From contig JALSQX010000063.1 in NCBI GenBank assembly GCA_026985075.1, positions 1 to 38,387 on the forward strand: a DNA stretch of 38,387 nt, given 5' to 3'. Positions 1 through 7,402 of this stretch are shown here, piece by piece. This DNA comes from Blastocatellia bacterium (GTDB lineage Bacteria; Acidobacteriota; Blastocatellia; HR10; J050). The translations under genes and the position numbers were made by a program. Every line of letters starts with the position of its first letter. The first letter of the stretch is position 1. Below the pieces are notes generated by a model. It searched no databases. It was not told the DNA's origin and saw only the letters and a program-made list of their open reading frames with translations.

Positions 1-125
1 GGTCGAAGCCTGGGTTGAAGCGCGCAATGCCACGCAAGCCATCGTGAGTTGGCAGTTTACCACGGCAGACGCTCGACGCAAGCTCCATCGCCTATACCCT
101 CAATAATCACTGTGGTAAAGTACTA
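1..125 (+). mobile_element. Right end of an IS630-type insertion
   Basis: This covers the transposase 3' end plus the short non-coding tail after its stop codon (about TCACTGTGGTAAAGTACTA, 107-125). IS630 elements end a few tens of bases after the transposase stop and duplicate a TA target, and TA dinucleotides occur at 121-122 and 124-125. The exact border is inferred: from about 123 onward the sequence reads as a CRISPR spacer instead (see 123-149). The left inverted repeat lies outside the window. Confidence 0.55.
2..106 (+). CDS. IS630-family transposase, C-terminal fragment
   Basis: The window opens inside a reading frame that ends in TAA at 104-106. Its last residues are VEAWVEARNATQ, then SWQFTTADARRKLHRLYPQ. 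The block WQFTTADAR.KL.RLYP is the usual C-terminal end of IS630/Tc1-mariner-type DDE transposases, as I know the family. Only 34 residues are visible, so the catalytic DDE triad lies upstream and the integrity of the element cannot be judged. The stop codon is only 43 bases from the first CRISPR repeat, so the element ends next to or inside the CRISPR array. Confidence 0.75.
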   Translation, partial: VEAWVEARNATQAIVSWQFTTADARRKLHRLYPQ

Positions 126-149
126 GTCCAATTGTAAATTGAAAAACGA
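123..149. other. Probable truncated CRISPR spacer next to the IS end
   Basis: The bases just before the first repeat read VFQFTIGLV on the reverse complement (frame as in the antisense spacers). That is the same peptide family (FVFQFVVGIVR) encoded by at least ten intact spacers in this array. A leader would not be expected to encode this. The simplest reading is that this is the 3' part of a spacer whose other half, and the rest of the array, were separated by the IS630 insertion. The inference rests on about nine residues. Confidence 0.55.
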
Positions 150-3100
150 GTGGGAATTCAGGACTCGCTTCAGAGAGGATTGCGACGTCATATCTCTTCA
201 CCTCCATCAAGATTTTTCACGCTCCCATTATGTGGGAATTCAGGACTCGCTTCAGAGAGGATTGCGACTCAGCCCAATTCGTATTTCAGTTTGCGGTGAA
301 CATTGGTGGGAATTCAGGACTCGCTTCAGAGAGGATTGCGACACGATGCTCCCAGTACTCCCCTAGTATTGGGTGGGAGACGTGGGAATTCAGGACTCGC
401 TTCAGAGAGGATTGCGACGCTTAATCATGGCTTCGGCTAGGACGTTGAAGCGTTCGGGTGGGAATTCAGGACTCGCTTCAGAGAGGATTGCGACCGTAAG
501 AGTCAGCAAAGCTAGACCACCGCTTAATCATGGTGGGAATTCAGGACTCGCTTCAGAGAGGATTGCGACACGAACTGGAACACAAACTGAGCACAAAGTC
601 GACCCTCACGTGGGAATTCAGGACTCGCTTCAGAGAGGATTGCGACGCCCCGTGGAGGACTCCGAAGAATATTAAGAGATTGTGCGTGGGAATTCAGGAC
701 TCGCTTCAGAGAGGATTGCGACTTCGTCTGCTTCTTCGAGCACGTCGTCAGACGGCGTGTAGTGGGAATTCAGGACTCGCTTCAGAGAGGATTGCGACCG
801 GTATGACCGATATCCGTCCCCTCATGACCGATGCCGGAAAGTGGGAATTCAGGACTCGCTTCAGAGAGGATTGCGACCGAGCGCCGCTGCAAGACCCCCT
901 CCACGTCGATCTCGTAGAGGGTGGGAATTCAGGACTCGCTTCAGAGAGGATTGCGACTCGGCATCTCCGCTTTTGGAGGCCCGTCTCTCGTAGCAGGTGG
1001 GAATTCAGGACTCGCTTCAGAGAGGATTGCGACTTAAGCGCGCCGCGACTTTGTTGGCGATCTCCCGTTTGACCTGTGGGAATTCAGGACTCGCTTCAGA
1101 GAGGATTGCGACACGCTAGTTGTCTAGTTGTAGAGTGCCCTCAGTTCCGGGGCAGTGGGAATTCAGGACTCGCTTCAGAGAGGATTGCGACCGGTATGAC
1201 CGATATCCGTCCCCTCATGACCGATGCCGGAAAGTGGGAATTCAGGACTCGCTTCAGAGAGGATTGCGACCGAGCGCCGCTGCAAGACCCCCTCCACGTC
1301 GATCTCGTAGAGGGTGGGAATTCAGGACTCGCTTCAGAGAGGATTGCGACTCGGCATCTCCGCTTTTGGAGGCCCGTCTCTCGTAGCAGGTGGGAATTCA
1401 GGACTCGCTTCAGAGAGGATTGCGACCGCTACTAGTTATAAAGCGCCTTCAGCTCTGGCGCATAGTGGGAATTCAGGACTCGCTTCAGAGAGGATTGCGA
1501 CAATCCAACGACGCCGGTCGGGGTCCAAGGATTGCCCCTTGGTGGGAATTCAGGACTCGCTTCAGAGAGGATTGCGACGCCCCTTGCTTCAACAGAACGA
1601 ACACAATGTTCACAACTAGTGGGAATTCAGGACTCGCTTCAGAGAGGATTGCGACTAATCATGATTCACCTCCTTCACCTTGAGATGGGGATCGTGGGAA
1701 TTCAGGACTCGCTTCAGAGAGGATTGCGACCGGTACTCGGACCGAAACCATCGTTAGATGAGCGTGAGGACGTGGGAATTCAGGACTCGCTTCAGAGAGG
1801 ATTGCGACGGTCACAGATATAGACTCTCTGTGGTCTATCCCCTAGCGTGGGAATTCAGGACTCGCTTCAGAGAGGATTGCGACATCCCCGGAGAGCCGAG
1901 GACTCTCCGGGGAGTTGAGGGCGTGGGAATTCAGGACTCGCTTCAGAGAGGATTGCGACCAGTTTGCAAACTGTGTGGGACAGTGACTCCGTCCCACGCC
2001 GTGGGAATTCAGGACTCGCTTCAGAGAGGATTGCGACACAACGAATTGGAAGACGAACGCGGGCGTGAGTTTGCCGTGGGAATTCAGGACTCGCTTCAGA
2101 GAGGATTGCGACAATAGAGCGATAAAACCGCCGCCCTTTCGTCCTCCGGTAGGTGGGAATTCAGGACTCGCTTCAGAGAGGATTGCGACGCTCCGGCTCC
2201 GGGCCCCGACGGTCGGGGTTCTGTGGTGTGGGAATTCAGGACTCGCTTCAGAGAGGATTGCGACAGCTCGATTGGATTTTTACTATCATGCTACCTCCCT
2301 TCACCCGTGGGAATTCAGGACTCGCTTCAGAGAGGATTGCGACAGTGTCCTAACAACTCCCACCACTAGCTGGAAGACGAGCATGTGGGAATTCAGGACT
2401 CGCTTCAGAGAGGATTGCGACGGACCCCGAAGTAAATTCGGAGTCCTTTATCCATCTGCCTGTGGGAATTCAGGACTCGCTTCAGAGAGGATTGCGACAC
2501 AACTTGCCCTCTGCTTCCCAGGATTGCAGGACAGCGTGGGAATTCAGGACTCGCTTCAGAGAGGATTGCGACAGACGTAACGGCGGCTCTCTCGTCCTCG
2601 GGAAGTAAGTCCGTGGGAATTCAGGACTCGCTTCAGAGAGGATTGCGACGCCTAGCGGTCTGGCGCTAGGCAAAAAAAAATCCCCTGGGAGGTGGGAATT
2701 CAGGACTCGCTTCAGAGAGGATTGCGACAGCATGGATAATTCCAACAACAAACTGGAAAACAAAATTGGTGGGAATTCAGGACTCGCTTCAGAGAGGATT
2801 GCGACCCAGGTAAATTTGCGCCAACCCACCATCAAAAAAAATGTGGGAATTCAGGACTCGCTTCAGAGAGGATTGCAACTTGCCGATCCTCCAATCTAAC
2901 TTCTTGTCGCCACTTAAGGTGGGAATTCAGGACTCGCTTCAGAGAGGATTGCGACCCGAACCCTCAGACTCCATAATACGTATCACTTGATCAAGTGGGA
3001 ATTCAGGACTCGCTTCAGAGAGGATTGCAACACTGTCTTAATCCATCAGGAATAAACATCATATCATCACGTGGGAATTCAGGACTCGCTTCAGAGAGGA

Positions 3101-5035
3101 TTGCGACCTTCAGCTCATCAGAGTAAAGCGCTTTGACGGCGCGCGTGGGAATTCAGGACTCGCTTCAGAGAGGATTGCGACATATTCTGATCGACGTTTG
3201 GGAAATCTCTTCGAGTGCTGTGGGAATTCAGGACTCGCTTCAGAGAGGATTGCGACCAGTTTGCAAACTGTGTGGGACAGAGACTCCGTCCCACGCGTGG
3301 GAATTCAGGACTCGCTTCAGAGAGGATTGCGACCCTAAAATCCGCTCACGTAACTCATTGTGTGTCATCGCCGGTGGGAATTCAGGACTCGCTTCAGAGA
3401 GGATTGCGACTCCCCAGGGAAGTGAGTTGAGCTGAAGGCGACTCGACTAGTGGGAATTCAGGACTCGCTTCAGAGAGGATTGCGACTCCCCAGGGAAGTG
3501 AGTTGAGCTGAAGGCGACTCGACTAGTGGGAATTCAGGACTCGCTTCAGAGAGGATTGCGACCGTTCGTCCTCGGGCAGCTCTTCTAATCGCTCTCGCAA
3601 GTGGGAATTCAGGACTCGCTTCAGAGAGGATTGCGACCTTCCCCGTCCGGTGGAGAACCCCACGGACGGGGAAGGAAGTGGGAATTCAGGACTCGCTTCA
3701 GAGAGGATTGCGACCTAATCGCTCTCGCAATTCTTCGTGTGTCATCTCTACCGTGGGAATTCAGGACTCGCTTCAGAGAGGATTGCGACGGCTCCCGAGC
3801 GAGCGAGAGCCGGGGTCGGGTGGGGGGTGGGAATTCAGGACTCGCTTCAGAGAGGATTGCGACCCACAGCAAACTGGAAGCAGAAGTTTGCGTCTAACCT
3901 ACCGTGGGAATTCAGGACTCGCTTCAGAGAGGATTGCGACGAATTTCCCGTGTGGGACATACTCTGTCCCACACAACGTGCGTGGGAATTCAGGACTCGC
4001 TTCAGAGAGGATTGCGACGGTAACATTGCCTCGTAGTAGCCATGGACCTCGACGCGAGTGGGAATTCAGGACTCGCTTCAGAGAGGATTGCGACCACCGA
4101 CAACGAGTCGGTGGGGGACTTCGTCATGCCAATGCGGTGGGAATTCAGGACTCGCTTCAGAGAGGATTGCGACCGAACGATTCCCACTATGAGTTGAAAC
4201 ACAAACTGTGCGGTGGGAATTCAGGACTCGCTTCAGAGAGGATTGCGACCCTACGATGGCATCCGCTCCATCGTCCAGAGTGGTGGGCTTGTGGGAATTC
4301 AGGACTCGCTTCAGAGAGGATTGCGACCAGCTCTGTTGTGAACAGTTTTGACTCATCGACGGCGCTGTGGGAATTCAGGACTCGCTTCAGAGAGGATTGC
4401 GACTAGTGATAATAACGACGTAGATAATTCAGACTCACTTGTGGGAATTCAGGACTCGCTTCAGAGAGGATTGCGACGTCTTTTTGACCCCGATGGGGTA
4501 GCTTGATGTAATCTGTACGTGGGAATTCAGGACTCGCTTCAGAGAGGATTGCGACCTGAGAAATGTGGTTAATGGTGCCTTGCTTTTTCTACTCTGTGGG
4601 AATTCAGGACTCGCTTCAGAGAGGATTGCGACACACCGTGGGCAAAGATGCCCACGATGGCAGTCTCACTGCGTGGGAATTCAGGACTCGCTTCAGAGAG
4701 GATTGCGACGGTAAATTGAAAGACGAAGCTGGCCGTGAGTCGGCCCTCGAGTGGGAATTCAGGACTCGCTTCAGAGAGGATTGCGACCGTCACCTCCCTT
4801 TGATTTTTTTCACGACAATATTGTACTCAACGCAAGTGGGAATTCAGGACTCGCTTCAGAGAGGATTGCGACTCGTCGGGTGCTCCGATGGTCTTCAGGA
4901 TGCCGAGTAGTATGAGAGCCCGGGTGGGAATTCAGGACTCGCTTCAGAGAGGATTGCGACGCCTTGCATCAACAAGGCGCGTACGATTCCCACAACAAGT
5001 GGGAATTCAGGACTCGCTTCAGAGAGGATGGCGAC
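150..5035 (+). CRISPR. CRISPR array, 64 repeats and 63 spacers
   Basis: A 37-bp repeat begins GTGGGAATTC, has CAGGACTCGCTTCAGAGA in the middle and ends GGATTGCGAC. It recurs 64 times with spacers of mostly 37-43 bp (extremes about 45, 48 and 51 bp at 187-231, 4788-4835 and 4873-4923). Repeats are almost invariant. Those at 2843-2879 and 2995-3031 end TTGCAAC, and the last (4999-5035) has GGATGGCGAC. The degenerate copy on the right, and a 3' end (ATTGCGAC) that resembles the ATTGAAAC-type crRNA handle, suggest transcription left to right. No leader is seen, because the left edge is an IS end. The spacer triplet 799-840, 878-920, 958-996 recurs at 1192-1233, 1271-1313, 1351-1389. Spacers 3411-3449 and 3487-3525 are identical. 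No cas gene lies in the window, so the type is unknown. Long spacers and mRNA-antisense content favour type III. Confidence 0.99.
799..1426. repeat. Segmental duplication inside the array
   Basis: Three consecutive spacers with their following repeats (799-1033) recur exactly 393 bp downstream (1192-1426), separated by two unique spacers (1034-1075 and 1113-1154). This is best explained by unequal recombination between identical repeats. It could also partly be an assembly effect, but the unique spacers between the copies argue for a real duplication. Confidence 0.9.
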
Positions 5036-5080
5036 CGCTATAGGCGGAGCGATGTCGTCGGCGTGGAAGTCCGGGAAGTC

Positions 5081-5671
5081 ATGGGAGGCAACGATACGCG
5101 AATAGTGCATGCTCTTCGAGATAGGGGCATCGCACCGGGCGAGTGCTCTTCTCGCGCGAAGGTAAGACGCATTGACAAGGAAGGCAGCGGCTCTGCTCCG
5201 ATTGGGGAGACGCCTGTGCTCGCCATACCGGTATCGTTCGCCTTCATCGACGAGCGACTGGATGAATTTGACTTCTATCTTGTCCTGCTCGACCACAAGT
5301 ACTTCGTCGTCATCGAGAAGACGACCGGATACTGGCTGCATGGTTACGCGCAACTGTCGGCTCACCAGGCGCTCGTTACCGCGACGAGACAGTTGCGTAC
5401 ACATTCGTACCAGACGGTGAAGAATGCCGTAGAGACAAAGCCGAAAATACGCGGCCACGATGCGCGGTGTCCAAACTGCCTTAACAAGTACGATGCCGAG
5501 CGGCTCATTCGTCATCCGGCGCTCGTTCCCGGCATACTCAAGATGCCACCGGTGCTCATACATGGGACGGCGATACGAAAGAAGGAATTCTACCAACTTC
5601 CGGGATGGTGGTTGGTGGTTGATGGCGGCATCCAAACCGTGAGATACCTTCCACCGAAGGAGGTGCGATGA
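5081..5671 (+). CDS. Hypothetical protein, first gene after the CRISPR array
   Basis: This is a protein of 196 residues if it starts at ATG 5081. The open frame continues upstream through the last repeat into the last spacer, and GTG 5063 is an alternative start; neither has a strong ribosome-binding site. It is soluble-looking, with a core of alternating hydrophobic strands (VLAIPVSFAFID, FDFYLVLLDHKYFVVIEK), a helical middle (AHQALVTATRQLRTH), one CPNC pair at Cys130/Cys133, and an aromatic C-terminus (FYQLPGWWLVVDGG). I do not recognise the family. The single CxxC could bind zinc only with other ligands. Its stop overlaps the next start (ATGA at 5668-5671), so it is the first gene of a translationally coupled operon. 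A long frame on the opposite strand (5635-4895) runs into CRISPR repeats and is judged a shadow. Confidence 0.65.
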   Translation: MGGNDTRIVHALRDRGIAPGECSSRAKVRRIDKEGSGSAPIGETPVLAIPVSFAFIDERLDEFDFYLVLLDHKYFVVIEKTTGYWLHGYAQLSAHQALVTATRQLRTHSYQTVKNAVETKPKIRGHDARCPNCLNKYDAERLIRHPALVPGILKMPPVLIHGTAIRKKEFYQLPGWWLVVDGGIQTVRYLPPKEVR

Positions 5672-5859
5672 CCGAGAACATTCGTGATTACATCGCCGGA
5701 TATATCCAGATCGGATTGGTCGTCACTGCCATCGCGCTCACGCTGTCGCCGGAACGGTTAACGCCACGGCGCGTAGCCATGGCTTTCCTCATCGGAGCGA
5801 CGTGGCCCGTCGGCATCGTAATTCTCATGAGAAAGGAGGTGCTGAAAAATGACGAATAA
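5668..5859 (+). CDS. Small two-helix membrane protein, cassette A
   Basis: The product has 63 residues, starting at ATG 5668 directly behind AAGGAGGTGCG and overlapping the previous stop by 4 bp. Two hydrophobic helices are visible (IQIGLVVTAIALTL, about residues 13-26; VAMAFLIGATWPVGIVILM, about 37-55), with a basic, proline-containing loop between (SPERLTPRR) and a short charged tail. It is likely an inner-membrane hairpin protein. The second helix, with its WPV core, matches the second helix of the 89-residue protein at 7117-7386 (VLLTPVAWPVVVALII). In both places the next gene encodes an approximately 100-residue partner, so the pair is duplicated. No function is known to me. Holin-like or membrane-anchor roles are possible from size and topology only. 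Confidence 0.8.
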   Translation: MTENIRDYIAGYIQIGLVVTAIALTLSPERLTPRRVAMAFLIGATWPVGIVILMRKEVLKNDE

Positions 5860-6163
5860 GGGAATCATCGATCGCATTCTGGAAAACAAGCACAACCGCG
5901 AAGCACTCGGCATTCTCAAGCAACTGGTCAACGATCACTTTCGCGATGCAACGCCGGAAACGAAGGGCCTTATTACGGCTCTCGTTGTCTATGTCGTCGG
6001 ACGTATCGCAGATGCGTTAGGCGTGAGCGACGAGGATGTCGAGCGCGTAGCAGAGAAAGAGCCGATTGTCGCGCTCATCTCTGCCGAACGCGATCTCAGG
6101 TCGAACGCCATCCAGAGCGGTGATCTTCTCATTTATCTGAACAAATCTGACGAGCTCAACTGA
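5849..6163 (+). CDS. Small alpha-helical protein, cassette A (paralogue of 7403-7696)
   Basis: The product has 104 residues, with a strong site (AAAGGAGGTG) ahead of ATG 5849. The start overlaps the membrane-protein gene by 11 bp, implying coupled translation. It appears all-helical. The N-terminal half is charged (GIIDRILENKHNREALGILKQ). A conserved P-E-T motif is followed by a hydrophobic helix (GLITALVVYVVGRIADALG, about residues 47-65), then an acidic turn and a C-terminal helix. The 97-residue protein at 7403 has the same plan (DPETQAVIVGIVLSVVWRLADAFGL), so the two are paralogues. The hydrophobic helix could be membrane-inserted or pack against the upstream two-helix protein. I do not recognise the family. 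Confidence 0.8.
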   Translation: MTNKGIIDRILENKHNREALGILKQLVNDHFRDATPETKGLITALVVYVVGRIADALGVSDEDVERVAEKEPIVALISAERDLRSNAIQSGDLLIYLNKSDELN

Positions 6164-6192
6164 CGACCAAGTAAAGAAGGAAGGTGAAGACT

Positions 6193-6705
6193 ATGCATAT
6201 AGAGACAACGAGCTATGCCGAAGACGTACACGATGACTTCGTGTACATTTCTAACCCGTTCGGCGATCTGGTGACGATCACCGGAGCAGTCGAGGCGAAG
6301 ATCATCATGGCCACCGCTCCGGTGGTGTTCACCGGTCGGATCGATGCCGAACACGTTGAGGCTAACTCCATCGGTTTTGTCTACCGCAAGCCGGGCAACG
6401 TGCATGCAACCTGCCTTGCTGGGGGACGCCTGGTGCATATCTGCCGAGCCATAGTTGATGCCGAGACGATTATCAGCGAGGCCATCGTCGTCGATGGCGG
6501 ACTTGTCGAAGTCGAGCGAATGCACACTGAAAGACTCATTCTGGATCGTGGAAGCGCTATACGCGCCAGGAAGATTTTCGCCAATTCGATCGAAATCAGA
6601 GCGGCATCGATCATTCGGGCAAACCAGCTCGAAGCCGGATCGATCGTCGGCCATGCTGTGGATACGGGTGAACTCATCATACGCGACTACGTCAATCTCT
6701 CGTAA
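6193..6705 (+). CDS. Bactofilin-like right-handed beta-helix protein
   Basis: The product has 170 residues from ATG 6193 (AAGGAAGGTG upstream). GTG 6184 is possible but would bury the ribosome-binding site. After about 20 residues the sequence becomes a run of short beta-strand turns of the form G-x-I-x-A-x-x-I (GRIDAEHVEANSIGF, GSAIRARKIFANSIEIRAAS, NQLEAGSIVG). This is the pattern of bactofilins and related polymer-forming beta-solenoids. It lacks transmembrane segments and is slightly longer than a minimal bactofilin core. It closes the four-gene cassette, 29 bp behind the previous stop, and ends 25 bp before the isolated CRISPR repeat at 6731. No copy of it is present in cassette B. Bactofilin-like is a fold-level call; a filament scaffold role is inference. 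Confidence 0.65.
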   Translation: MHIETTSYAEDVHDDFVYISNPFGDLVTITGAVEAKIIMATAPVVFTGRIDAEHVEANSIGFVYRKPGNVHATCLAGGRLVHICRAIVDAETIISEAIVVDGGLVEVERMHTERLILDRGSAIRARKIFANSIEIRAASIIRANQLEAGSIVGHAVDTGELIIRDYVNLS

Positions 6706-6730
6706 CTGGCCGCGCGACTGTGCCGCGCAT

Positions 6731-6767
6731 GTGGGAATTCAGGACTCGCTTCAGAGAGGATGGCGAC
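6731..6767 (+). repeat. Isolated CRISPR repeat closing cassette A
   Basis: This is a full 37-bp copy of the array repeat, 1.7 kb beyond the array end. It carries the same T-to-G change (GGATGGCGAC) as the terminal array repeat 4999-5035. The shared mutation shows that the two copies descend from one another. The four genes between them sit exactly like a giant spacer. Confidence 0.97.
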
Positions 6768-6806
6768 GCCCTTCGTCGGGGCGATACGTTCCGGCGCAGC
6801 AAATTG

Positions 6807-6898
6807 GCCCACAGATGGATACGGGGAAAGCGGGATGAGCACTGATGAAAACGGCAAAATCTGTGAAAACCCTGCCATTAGCTGTGCCATCCGTGGGC
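6807..6898. repeat. Degenerate copy of a 95-bp inverted-repeat element
   Basis: It starts CCCACAGATGGATACGG and ends GCCATCCGTGGG, an imperfect inverted repeat. It has the same internal AAAGCGGGATGAGCAC block as the better copy at 9143-9237. It lies in the 349-bp gap between the isolated repeat and the next gene, where no other gene is seen. A further scrap (AGGCGCAGAAGAAATAGG, about 6954-6971) lies in the same gap. Confidence 0.7.
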
Positions 6899-7029
6899 TG
6901 TGGAGCAGGGGTTCAGGGCTTGCCGTGACGGGAGCAGGGGAGGAGTCCACAGATAGGCGCAGAAGAAATAGGTCGCAGATGCTTCATCTCCCGGCTCACT
7001 CTCAATGATCTCGGAAACGTTCACCGGTA

Positions 7030-7087
7030 GGCACAGAAGAAATAGGCCACAGATGGATACAGAAAGAGCGGGATGAGCACCGATGAT
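7030..7087. repeat. Half copy of the 95-bp inverted-repeat element
   Basis: This carries AGGCACAGAAGAAATAGGCC, then the left arm ACAGATGGATAC and AGAGCGGGATGAGCAC, but lacks the right arm. The same flank (AGGCAGAGAAGAAACAGGCC) precedes the complete copy at 9143. It ends just before the ribosome-binding site of the gene at 7117. Confidence 0.7.
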
Positions 7088-7116
7088 AATGAAATGAAAG
7101 GAAGGAGGTGATGCTG

Positions 7117-7386
7117 ATGAGCGAAATATACGACGGCGACGGTAAGGCTGGAGGTAGGCGGTGGAAGATCCCCCGACCCATCTATATCTGCTCACCCACC
7201 ACGAAGAATGACATAGGTGGGCGGTGGAAGATTCTCCCGACCCGTCTCTTCCTCGTCTCCCATGGCATCAGCATCGCCGCCGCCGGACTATGCGGAGCAC
7301 TCGATGAGGAGAATGCCAGAGCGGTCGCGCTGGTTCTGCTCACCCCAGTGGCGTGGCCGGTCGTGGTCGCCCTGATCATCCATTGA
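7117..7386 (+). CDS. Small membrane protein, cassette B (paralogue of 5668-5859)
   Basis: The product has 89 residues from ATG 7117, with AAGGAGGTG nine bases upstream (GTG 7108 and ATG 7111 overlap or crowd that site). The N-terminal 40 residues are polar and contain a short internal duplication (GGRRWKIPRP and GGRWKILPTR, also visible in the DNA). Two hydrophobic helices follow (LFLVSHGISIAAAGLCGAL and ARAVALVLLTPVAWPVVVALII). The second, with its WPV core, matches the protein at 5668. It sits 16 bp ahead of its approximately 100-residue partner, as in cassette A. It is probably an inner-membrane hairpin; function unknown. Confidence 0.75.
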   Translation: MSEIYDGDGKAGGRRWKIPRPIYICSPTTKNDIGGRWKILPTRLFLVSHGISIAAAGLCGALDEENARAVALVLLTPVAWPVVVALIIH

Positions 7387-7402
7387 GGAGGTGAGAGGAG
7401 CT

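Noticed and set aside
107-149. CRISPR leader
   Set aside because: Too short, directly attached to an IS630 end, and its bases fit a spacer of the main family.
2650-2691. Functional terminator inside the array
   Set aside because: The A-tract follows the stem on the plus strand, so it would not stop array transcription; it is read as a spacer antisense to a viral transcript end.
139-4910. Many overlapping ORFs through the CRISPR array in both directions
   Set aside because: They translate the repeat (GIQDSLQRGLR, WEFRTRFREDCD, SQSSLKRVLNSH) plus spacers; they are products of a 37-bp repeat without stop codons, not genes.
4895-5635. 246-residue minus-strand ORF over the first post-array gene
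   Set aside because: It runs into CRISPR repeats at its C-terminus, has no ribosome-binding site and lies opposite a frame that is coupled by ATGA overlap to the next gene.
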